The notes under the pieces are model-generated. The model was not told the origin of the DNA, searched no databases, and saw only the letters and a list, made by a program, of their open reading frames with translations. A stretch of DNA of 5,700 nt from SYIM01 sp044359405 (lineage in GTDB: Bacteria; Pseudomonadota; Gammaproteobacteria; Burkholderiales; Burkholderiaceae_E): positions 1 through 5,700 of the forward strand of contig JBIKMC010000223.1 of the NCBI GenBank assembly GCA_044359405.1. Reading direction: 5' to 3'. Position 1 is the first letter of the stretch. Each line of letters starts with the position of its first letter. Of this stretch, positions 1 through 4,573 are shown piece after piece. A program made the position numbers and the translations under genes.

Positions 1-141
1 CTCGCCGACCTGCACCTGATCATCTGCTGGTGCGCGAGCAACCGTTGGCGCGCGATCTTTTTCGTCAAGCTTCTGCGCCGAACCGCGGGTGGCGGCCTGA
101 GCCAGCCCCGCCACGCCTAAGTTATTGATCGGACTCGTCAT
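1..141 (-). CDS. flgM: FlgM, anti-sigma-28 factor (N-terminal part, cut by window edge)
   Basis: FlgM binds sigma-28 (FliA) in the cytoplasm and blocks late flagellar genes until it is exported through the finished hook-basal body. Only the first 47 residues are visible; the frame is open to base 1. The N-terminus starts MTSPINNL, has a Gln/Ala-rich low-complexity stretch, and ends in DDQVQVGE (residues 40-47). That end resembles the 'D-x-V-x-L-S' segment that precedes the sigma-binding helices in FlgM; those helices lie outside the window. The ATG at 141 has a good ribosome binding site (GAGGGG, 153-148). It follows flgA on the same strand and has its own sigma-28-type promoter, the usual arrangement for flgM. 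The match rests on a short, poorly conserved N-terminus plus context and promoter, so it is probable rather than certain. Confidence 0.8.
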   Translation of the reverse strand, partial: MTSPINNLGVAGLAQAATRGSAQKLDEKDRAPTVARAPADDQVQVGE

Positions 142-147
142 TTTGAT

Positions 148-153
148 CCCCTC
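148..153 (-). promoter_or_regulatory. flgM ribosome binding site
   Basis: GAGGGG on the minus strand lies 6 bases before the ATG at 141 and fixes the flgM start. It sits immediately downstream of a short inverted repeat (155-169), so a hairpin there could affect ribosome access. Confidence 0.7.
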
Positions 154-154
154 A

Positions 155-169
155 TGGCCACAGTGGCCA
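155..169 (-). repeat. Perfect inverted repeat in the flgM leader
   Basis: The two 7-base arms TGGCCAC and GTGGCCA flank a single central base. In the RNA this can fold as a 5-bp stem (UGGCC/GGCCA) with a 5-base loop, one base from the flgM ribosome binding site. As DNA it is a compact palindrome that a dimeric regulator could bind, about 8 bp downstream of the predicted flgM transcription start. No T-run follows, so it is not a terminator. Its function is inferred only. Confidence 0.5.
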
Positions 170-183
170 CTTTGACAATCTTG

Positions 184-210
184 GTATCGACCGCAGTAGT
201 CGGAACTTTA
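184..210 (-). promoter_or_regulatory. Sigma-28 (FliA) promoter for flgM
   Basis: Read on the minus strand, the -35 element is TAAAGTTC (210-203), the spacer is exactly 11 bases, and the -10 element is GTCGATAC (191-184). The consensus is TAAAGTTT-N11-GCCGATAA, so 7 of 8 and 6 of 8 positions match at the ideal spacing. The predicted start is near 177, giving a leader of about 36 nt before the flgM ATG. The -35 element begins only 3 bases after the flgA stop codon. flgM could therefore be transcribed both from this late promoter and by read-through from flgA, as known in Salmonella. Confidence 0.85.
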
Positions 211-213
211 GCA

Positions 214-1284
214 TCACAGTGTTCGAGCCGAGCCCCGGCCCGTCACAACGCCGGCAATTGCCCTGCCGGACTCCGGGTTGCGTAACTTCACCTGGTCACC
301 AAGTCGGGCGTCTTCCAAGGCTTCGACCCGAACGCTGATTTCCATACCCCCGCTGGCTACCGTGAGTACAACCTGCTGACCCTTTTTGACCATCAGAGAT
401 GGCCGAAGCTGGCTGCTGCGTAGCGGCTCGCCCGCGCGCACTGGCCCCATGACCTCAGCCTGCTCAAGGCCAGCCAGGGATACCAGGTGGTCAGGCGGCA
501 CGCCCCGGCGGTCAATCTCCTGCAGGGTAAGCATAGATGCGTCGATGATGTCACCGCGCATGAGGTTGCGGGTGGCAACCACCACGGGCCTTGCATCCAC
601 GATGTCATCGCTCATCAACACCTGGTCAGCGGCGAGGTCGCGGCGCAGTTTCACCATCTTCACGTCATCCAGGCGAATAATGGCCCCGGCCGGCGCGCGA
701 CTGCGGGGAATCATCTCGACGCGGGCTGCGTTCAGATCAAATTGAGCGCCTGCCGCCTGTGCCGCGCTGGTTCTGACAACCGGTACGGTCTCTTCGATAT
801 CTTGTGCGCTGAGCAGTTCACCTGCGTCGACTGAGCGTCGTAATGCTCGTCCGACCAGTTGCTCGGGCCGGTCGAAGCCTGCCCCGGTCTGGGCGCCGAC
901 AACGGGGCGTGTGGCCAGATCAGAGGCCGAAATCAGCTGGCCGGCGGTAAGGGGTGACACGGCCACGACGCGAAGCTGGGGCTTGTCGATGCTGGCCCGC
1001 ATGTAAATCTGTCTGGCCGGCTGGCGGCAGACCGCTCTGACCGTGCTTCGGTTTTCGAAGGGAAAGTCGAACCGATAGCCCGCTGGGCACGCCGGTGGGT
1101 CAATGCGGGAATCGAGGGCGCCGATATTGACATGGTCGGCTCCCGCTCCCACCTGCGCGGCGACCCATTGACGCGCCTCTTCGCGAAGGGCGTCGCGTCC
1201 AGAACTGCTGGCATGGGCGCTTACCCAGTGGGCAAGCAGCATGCCGCCGAGCAGCGCCACGATCGACCGTTTTCCGTTCAGCAT
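214..1284 (-). CDS. flgA: FlgA, periplasmic P-ring assembly chaperone (enlarged)
   Basis: FlgA is a periplasmic chaperone that helps FlgI polymerise into the P ring around the rod. The 356-residue product has a Sec signal peptide (K5-R6, a hydrophobic run to about residue 22, then AHA at 23-25 as likely cleavage site). The FlgA N-terminal domain (about 30-100) has a likely disulfide pair, C66 and C86. The C-terminal SAF/beta-clip region (about 233-350) contains AGEPL, RPSLMVKKG and a GDQVKLRN-x3-SG segment typical of FlgA. An extra section of about 130 residues (105-235) contains further SAF-like units, such as 105-170 with AGQLISASDL, LVGRALRR and AGELLSAQDI. Typical FlgA is about 220-250 residues. 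I chose the ATG at 1284 because AAGGAG lies 9 bases upstream and the signal peptide begins there; the frame extends upstream to 1362 without an obvious ribosome site. A weaker sigma-54-type promoter lies upstream at 1378-1363. Confidence 0.93.
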   Translation of the reverse strand: MLNGKRSIVALLGGMLLAHWVSAHASSSGRDALREEARQWVAAQVGAGADHVNIGALDSRIDPPACPAGYRFDFPFENRSTVRAVCRQPARQIYMRASIDKPQLRVVAVSPLTAGQLISASDLATRPVVGAQTGAGFDRPEQLVGRALRRSVDAGELLSAQDIEETVPVVRTSAAQAAGAQFDLNAARVEMIPRSRAPAGAIIRLDDVKMVKLRRDLAADQVLMSDDIVDARPVVVATRNLMRGDIIDASMLTLQEIDRRGVPPDHLVSLAGLEQAEVMGPVRAGEPLRSSQLRPSLMVKKGQQVVLTVASGGMEISVRVEALEDARLGDQVKLRNPESGRAIAGVVTGRGSARTL

Positions 1285-1293
1285 GTGAGAACA

Positions 1294-1299
1294 CTCCTT
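1294..1299 (-). promoter_or_regulatory. flgA ribosome binding site
   Basis: AAGGAG on the minus strand, 9 bases before the ATG at 1284. It supports that start over the longer in-frame alternative at 1362. Confidence 0.75.
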
Positions 1300-1350
1300 G
1301 CATGAATGCGCAGACCCGAACAGTCGAGAATCCGACGCCCGAGTTGTGCA

Positions 1351-1366
1351 TGGCACATCCATTGCA
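1351..1366 (+). promoter_or_regulatory. Sigma-54 (RpoN) promoter for the transglycosylase gene
   Basis: The sequence reads TGGCAC-N5-TTGCA. The -24 GG and -12 GC are separated by the required 10 bases, and it fits the TGGCAC-N5-TTGC consensus at every conserved position except the G after TGGCAC. Transcription should start near 1377, 48 bases before the ATG at 1425. This implies activation by an enhancer-binding protein of the FleQ/FleR or FlrA/FlrC type, which is not encoded in the window. Confidence 0.8.
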
Positions 1367-1378
1367 TGAACCGGGCCA
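1363..1378 (-). promoter_or_regulatory. Candidate sigma-54 promoter for flgA, overlapping the divergent one
   Basis: Read on the minus strand this is TGGCCCGGTTCATGCA. The -24 TGGC and -12 GC are correctly spaced; the departures from consensus are C for A at the fifth position and A for T just before the TGC. Transcription would start near 1352, 68 bases before the flgA ATG. It shares bases 1363-1366 with the stronger plus-strand promoter, so the two cannot be occupied at once. It is weaker than the other two sigma-54 sites in the window and could be a chance match. Confidence 0.5.
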
Positions 1379-1424
1379 GCACAGATTTCCCCAAGGTTTA
1401 TTCGGCTTCAACAATCATTCAGCT

Positions 1425-2756
1425 ATGCAAGGATCCATCTACGCAACCCAGGCGGGGCAGGGCTCCCGTGCGACGGGCGCCTCCAGCGGCGTTCCCGGCG
1501 GGGCGCCTGCTTTGCCTGCGGCGGGTGGCACGCAAGCGCGAACCGCAGCGTCGAATTTTCGTCAGGCGCTTGAAGTCGCGGGCTCGGCGGTCACGGCGAG
1601 TGCGGATGGAAGTTCGACTCAGTTCCCCAGTGACTACCGAATTCAGACGGGCGATACGTTGACGGCTATCGTCCGATCGCATCTGCAGGCGGCTGGGTAT
1701 CCCGCCACGCCGCGCGACATTCACCGGGGTATTGGGTTACTCGCCGCCGCGAACGCGATCGCTGATCCGGATCGTATTTATGCAGGCAACTTGCTCGATC
1801 TCGGTGCCTTGAAGACGCTTAAGCCCGCTGACACGCTCAATCCGTCTCAGACGCTCAAGCCCTCTGCTGCGGCTGTTCGACCCGCGACGGCCGCAGCGCC
1901 TCTGAGCGCTCATCAGACCTTGGCCGCGCGTGTCGAGCGCGTGCAGACGGCCGCTCGAAGCAGCGTCGGTCAGTCCGAGCGGCCCGTATCCACCGCGCAG
2001 CTTCTGACATCGGCGAACCTTGCCAGGAGCGCGCCCGGTCATCGAGGCCCGCACACGCAACTTGAAAAAACCCTGGATAGAGCTGTTGCGCGTGGGTTCA
2101 TCGAGCCCAAAGAGCGTGGCCCCGTCCGGGATCGTGTCGTAGAACTAGCGCAAAAGTATCGGTTTTCGCCGGATGACTTTGCCACGGTGGCCCTGATGGA
2201 AAGCGACGGGTTTAACCCCAGGGCCAGTAATGGTCGCTGCCACGGCATCATCCAGTTCTGCGAGGGAAGCGGCCGAGGTGCTGCCTCAGTCGGTCTGCAG
2301 AACCGCGCGAGCGAAATCCTTGAGCGTCCAGTCCTCGAGCAGATTGAACTTGTGGACAGGTATTTCGCCGATGTGGGCCTCAAAGAGAGCAGCGACCCGG
2401 TGGGTCTGGTTGATCTGTATCTCACCGTGCTGACACCCGCGGCGCGCGCCACACGTCAGGCCGATGCAGCCTTGCCGGTTGGCGGCGTGCAGGCAAAAGC
2501 TTTACACGTCAGCGGTGAGCGTGAGCGCCCAATCACCCGCAATTCCATCCTCACGGGACTGCAGGCACACGCCCGCGCCAAGCTCGCGGAGTTGACGCCT
2601 GCGGCGACACGTCCACAGGGGCTTGCGTCAAACCCGACGACATCCGCGCCGGATTCGGCTCAGCGCGTTGATCGTCGAGCTGCGTTGGTTGATCGTCGAG
2701 CCCCGCTGGTTGACGCGTCTGGCGCAACGGGCCGACTACCGCAGCCGAGCACCTGA
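1425..2756 (+). CDS. LysM and lytic transglycosylase-like flagellar peptidoglycan hydrolase
   Basis: Probably cleaves peptidoglycan to let the flagellar rod through the wall. The 443-residue product has a disordered Ala/Gly/Ser/Thr-rich N-terminus (1-68), a LysM-like murein-binding domain (71-126: GDTL, then AAANAI, then IYAGNLLDL), a long Ala/Thr/Pro linker, and an SLT-like domain (about 240-345). In the last, E259 in ALMES is the likely catalytic glutamate, followed by NGRCHGIIQF (269-278) with Q277, then DLYLTVLTPAA (330-340), a pattern also seen in phage tail-associated transglycosylases. The C-terminal 45 residues are low complexity. There is no Sec signal peptide from any possible start, so export through the flagellar type III system, as for FlgJ, is plausible. 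The frame is open from an ATG at 1302, but that lies upstream of the sigma-54 promoter. The ATG at 1425 is the only one downstream, though it lacks a clear ribosome binding site. I do not recognise a standard gene symbol. Confidence 0.8.
   Translation: MQGSIYATQAGQGSRATGASSGVPGGAPALPAAGGTQARTAASNFRQALEVAGSAVTASADGSSTQFPSDYRIQTGDTLTAIVRSHLQAAGYPATPRDIHRGIGLLAAANAIADPDRIYAGNLLDLGALKTLKPADTLNPSQTLKPSAAAVRPATAAAPLSAHQTLAARVERVQTAARSSVGQSERPVSTAQLLTSANLARSAPGHRGPHTQLEKTLDRAVARGFIEPKERGPVRDRVVELAQKYRFSPDDFATVALMESDGFNPRASNGRCHGIIQFCEGSGRGAASVGLQNRASEILERPVLEQIELVDRYFADVGLKESSDPVGLVDLYLTVLTPAARATRQADAALPVGGVQAKALHVSGERERPITRNSILTGLQAHARAKLAELTPAATRPQGLASNPTTSAPDSAQRVDRRAALVDRRAPLVDASGATGRLPQPST
1815..1868 (+). 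repeat. Three 18-bp tandem repeats in the transglycosylase linker
   Basis: Three consecutive imperfect 18-bp units, each starting ACGCT(C/T)AA, encode TLKPAD, TLNPSQ and TLKPSA (residues 131-148), directly after the LysM domain. They form a Pro/Thr-rich flexible spacer. Tandem units like this can vary in number between strains. Confidence 0.75.
2667..2708 (+). repeat. Two 21-bp direct repeats near the transglycosylase C-terminus
   Basis: Two adjacent 21-bp units begin with the same 14 bases (GTTGATCGTCGAGC) and encode VDRRAAL and VDRRAPL (residues 415-428). A decayed third unit follows (VDASGAT). The repeat lies outside the predicted domains and points to recent local duplication in a disordered tail. 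Confidence 0.75.
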
Positions 2757-2782
2757 GCGCTCGCTCGATATTTTTGAGCCAG

Positions 2783-2820
2783 GCGGCAAGCGTGCGGCAA
2801 GCAGCGGCAATTCCTTGCCG
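2783..2820 (+). repeat. Three GCGGCAA repeats and a hairpin upstream of the flgB promoter
   Basis: GCGGCAA occurs at 2783-2789, 2794-2800 and 2804-2810. The last copy forms the left arm of an inverted repeat, CGGCAA-TTCC-TTGCCG (2805-2820). The cluster lies about 55-90 bp upstream of the sigma-54 promoter at 2875, a plausible place for an enhancer-binding-protein site. The hairpin has no T-run, so it is not a good intrinsic terminator for the upstream gene. Confidence 0.5.
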
Positions 2821-2848
2821 GCCGCCTCCGGTGAAGATTCCTCGACTC

Positions 2849-2917
2849 GCTCAAGAGACCGCTCTGGTGATGCCTGGCATGACGATTGCATATCGACCCT
2901 CGTCTTAAATCTTGAGC
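2849..2917 (+). repeat. Inverted repeat flanking the flgB sigma-54 promoter
   Basis: GCTCAAGA (2849-2856) and its exact complement TCTTGAGC (2910-2917) bracket the promoter almost symmetrically, 18 bp before the -24 element and 19 bp after the -12 element. The right arm also overlaps a second pairing, TTGAGCC (2912-2918) with GGCTCAA (2940-2946), which could form a stem in the flgB leader RNA. Any regulatory role is inferred. Confidence 0.4.
2875..2890 (+). promoter_or_regulatory. Sigma-54 (RpoN) promoter for the flgBCDE operon
   Basis: TGGCATGACGATTGCA matches the sigma-54 consensus at all key positions (TGGCAY-N5-TTGCA, GG and GC 10 bases apart). Transcription should start near 2901, leaving a leader of about 67 nt before flgB. 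No other promoter is obvious before flgC, flgD or flgE, so this one probably drives the whole rod-hook series. Confidence 0.85.
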
Positions 2918-2952
2918 CCATGTCTGTCGAAAAGCAGGCGGCTCAACAAGGC

Positions 2953-2958
2953 AGGGGG
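2953..2958 (+). promoter_or_regulatory. flgB ribosome binding site
   Basis: AGGGGG, 9 bases before the flgB ATG at 2968. Confidence 0.65.
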
Positions 2959-2967
2959 CGATAGCTC

Positions 2968-3351
2968 ATGAACATTCTGGCAAACGCATTTGGCATACAC
3001 GAGCAGGCACTGGGTGTCCGTAATCGACGCATGCAGGTGCTCGCTGAAAACATTGCGAATGCGGACACGCCGCATTTCAAGGCCAAGGACATCGACTTTG
3101 CCAAGGTGCTCGATTCAGCGCGTGATACGCCCATGGCGGCCACGCAGCGTGCGCACTTCAAGGCAGGGGAGTTGCCCGGCGCTGACGGCATGATGTTTCG
3201 CACGCCCTATAACGCGTCGGCTGACGGCAATACGGTTGAGCTGACGGTTGAGCAGGCCCGCTACGGTAAAGCCGCGGGCGACTATCAGGCCACGCTGCAG
3301 TTTTTAGAAAATCGGATCAGCGGCATCCGCAAGGCTTTACGCGGAGACTGA
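2968..3351 (+). CDS. flgB: FlgB, proximal rod protein
   Basis: FlgB is a proximal rod subunit, exported by the flagellar type III system and assembled next to the MS ring and FliE. The 127-residue product is of normal family length. It carries the N-terminal flagellar rod/hook signature LAENIANADTPHFKAKDIDF (25-44), a DGNTVEL segment (86-92), and the C-terminal amphipathic helix (about 99-124, ARYGKAAGDYQATLQFLENRI onwards) that packs into the rod core. It has no signal peptide, as expected. It is the first gene of a tight flgB-C-D-E series behind a sigma-54 promoter; flgC begins 2 bases after its stop. Confidence 0.97.
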   Translation: MNILANAFGIHEQALGVRNRRMQVLAENIANADTPHFKAKDIDFAKVLDSARDTPMAATQRAHFKAGELPGADGMMFRTPYNASADGNTVELTVEQARYGKAAGDYQATLQFLENRISGIRKALRGD

Positions 3352-3353
3352 TC

Positions 3354-3779
3354 ATGACTATTGAACGAATCTTCGGTATTGCGGGCACCGCGCTCAACGC
3401 GCAGTTGATCCGCATGAACACCACCGCATCCAACCTGGCCAATGCCGGCAGCGTCACCAACAACGAGGCTGAGGCGTTTCGCGCCAAACGTCCCGTCTTC
3501 AAGGCGCTCATGGACAAAGAGGCTACCAACGCCGGAGCGCCCCATGTGGGTGGCGTCAAGGTCGACAAGATCGTTGACGACAGCGCGCCCGTCAAAAAGA
3601 TTTATTCACCGGGAAATCCGCTGGCCGATGAGCAAGGCTATGTGTGGGGATCCAACGTAAGCGAGGTGACCGAGATGGTTGAAATGATGGCATCAGCCCG
3701 TGCCTATCAGAACAATGTTGAGGTCGTGAACACGGCGCGCGAATTGATGATGCGCACCCTGGACATCATCAAAGCCTGA
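3354..3779 (+). CDS. flgC: FlgC, proximal rod protein
   Basis: FlgC is a second proximal rod subunit, exported by the flagellar type III apparatus. The 141-residue product is slightly longer than the enteric form (about 134). It shows the rod signature ASNLANAGSVTN (25-36), the AFRAKRPVF segment (41-49), PGNPLADEQGYV (86-97), SNVSEVTEMVEMM (100-112) and the C-terminal helix RAYQNNVEVVNTARELMMRT (116-135). All are diagnostic of FlgC. The ATG has a GGAG ribosome site inside the end of flgB (3343-3346), so translation is probably coupled. Its stop codon overlaps the flgD ribosome binding site. Confidence 0.97.
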   Translation: MTIERIFGIAGTALNAQLIRMNTTASNLANAGSVTNNEAEAFRAKRPVFKALMDKEATNAGAPHVGGVKVDKIVDDSAPVKKIYSPGNPLADEQGYVWGSNVSEVTEMVEMMASARAYQNNVEVVNTARELMMRTLDIIKA

Positions 3780-3783
3780 GGAG
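3778..3783 (+). promoter_or_regulatory. flgD ribosome binding site overlapping the flgC stop
   Basis: GAGGAG begins at the second base of the flgC TGA and ends 8 bases before the flgD ATG. The overlap suggests translational coupling of flgC and flgD. Confidence 0.7.
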
Positions 3784-3791
3784 CCTGACGA

Positions 3792-4487
3792 ATGGCAACC
3801 ACCACCACCGGCGCCGGAAACTTTCTGTCGACGCTGCCCAAATACGAAGAACTTAGAGCCGCCTCCAAGCAGCCCAAGGGTTCGGAAGAGATGGGCCAAC
3901 AGGCCTTCCTCACGCTCTTTACGACCCAGCTGCAGAACCAGGATCCGCTGGACCCAGTAAAAAACGAGGCCTTCGTTGCTCAGCTGGCGCAGTTCTCCCA
4001 GCTGGAGGCAACCACCAAGATGTCGGATTCCATGGCATCCATGGCCTCGTCGATGCAGTCTGATCGCTTGCTGACTGGCACCAGCCTCATTGGCAAGAAG
4101 GTCGCTACCCCTAACGGGACAGCGCAACTGGTCAACGGCGCGAATATCGGCGGATTGATCTCGGTACCTAACGGGGCCGACAAGATTCAGCTGGACGTCT
4201 ACAACGAGGCCGGCCAAAAAGTCTTCATGCAGACGCTGGGTCGCCAACCGCCCGGCGAAGTGAATGTGAAGTGGGAGGGCTACGACATGAAGGGCAATCG
4301 CATGCCCGAAGGTCGCTACAAGGTGATGGCCACCATCGACAGTTTCGGCAAGGTGAGCCAGGTACCCATCAGCACCCCCGCGTCGGTCAAGAGCGTCACA
4401 TTCAGTGGCACGACCAACGAGGTCATGCTTGAAGTGGAAGGCGGAGGAACTGTGCCGCTGTCCCAGGTTCAACGCATCGACGGCTGA
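3792..4487 (+). CDS. flgD: FlgD, flagellar hook cap (scaffolding) protein
   Basis: FlgD caps the growing hook outside the cell and guides FlgE polymerisation, then is replaced by hook-filament junction proteins. The 231-residue product has a disordered Thr/Gly-rich N-terminus and the FlgD signature FLTLFTTQLQNQDPLDP (39-55) followed by FVAQLAQFSQLEATTKM (61-77). A FlgD Ig-like/Tudor region follows (about 95-231), including WEGYDMKGNRMPEGRYKV (161-178), close to the usual 'W-D-G-x-D-x-x-G-x-x-x-P-x-G-x-Y' pattern. The length is normal. A 274-residue frame on the opposite strand (4517-3693) is a shadow. It is followed by an 86-bp gap before flgE, the only sizeable gap inside flgB-E. Confidence 0.97.
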   Translation: MATTTTGAGNFLSTLPKYEELRAASKQPKGSEEMGQQAFLTLFTTQLQNQDPLDPVKNEAFVAQLAQFSQLEATTKMSDSMASMASSMQSDRLLTGTSLIGKKVATPNGTAQLVNGANIGGLISVPNGADKIQLDVYNEAGQKVFMQTLGRQPPGEVNVKWEGYDMKGNRMPEGRYKVMATIDSFGKVSQVPISTPASVKSVTFSGTTNEVMLEVEGGGTVPLSQVQRIDG

Positions 4488-4560
4488 CCGACTGAAGCGA
4501 CTCATACGCCATCGCATCCAACTACCCGACTCAAATCATCGCAGTCCGACACGAATTCGC

Positions 4561-4565
4561 AGGAG
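4561..4565 (+). promoter_or_regulatory. flgE ribosome binding site
   Basis: AGGAG, 8 bases before the flgE ATG at 4574. The rest of the 86-bp flgD-flgE gap (4488-4573) holds no sigma-54, sigma-28 or terminator motif that I can see. Confidence 0.75.
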
Positions 4566-4573
4566 CCTAAACC

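Noticed and set aside
138..155. Five-codon leader frame (MRGSK) whose stop overlaps the flgM ATG
   Set aside because: It starts inside the inverted repeat with no ribosome binding site of its own and is short enough to occur by chance.
386..834. Plus-strand open frames inside flgA
   Set aside because: They are antisense to a clear FlgA coding region, have no ribosome binding sites or family features, and are rich in Arg/Ser as shadow frames usually are.
1398..1410. Minus-strand GCCGAATAA resembling a sigma-28 -10 element upstream of flgA
   Set aside because: It has an extra base compared with GCCGATAA and no TAAA element at the right distance upstream.
2757..2780. GCTC-GATATTTTT-GAGC after the transglycosylase stop as an intrinsic terminator
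   Set aside because: The stem is only 4 bp and the T-run is in the loop, not after the stem.
2805..2820. Hairpin CGGCAA-TTCC-TTGCCG as a terminator of the transglycosylase gene
   Set aside because: The stem is only 6 bp and no T-run follows; it is listed as part of a repeat cluster instead.
2623..2964. Plus-strand 113-residue frame spanning the transglycosylase end and the gap before flgB
   Set aside because: It runs through the sigma-54 promoter and flgB leader, has no ribosome binding site and shows no family resemblance.
3693..4517. A 274-residue open frame on the minus strand
   Set aside because: It lies antiparallel to the unmistakable flgC end and flgD, has no recognisable domain, and reads as a His/Gln/Arg-rich shadow of a GC-rich gene.
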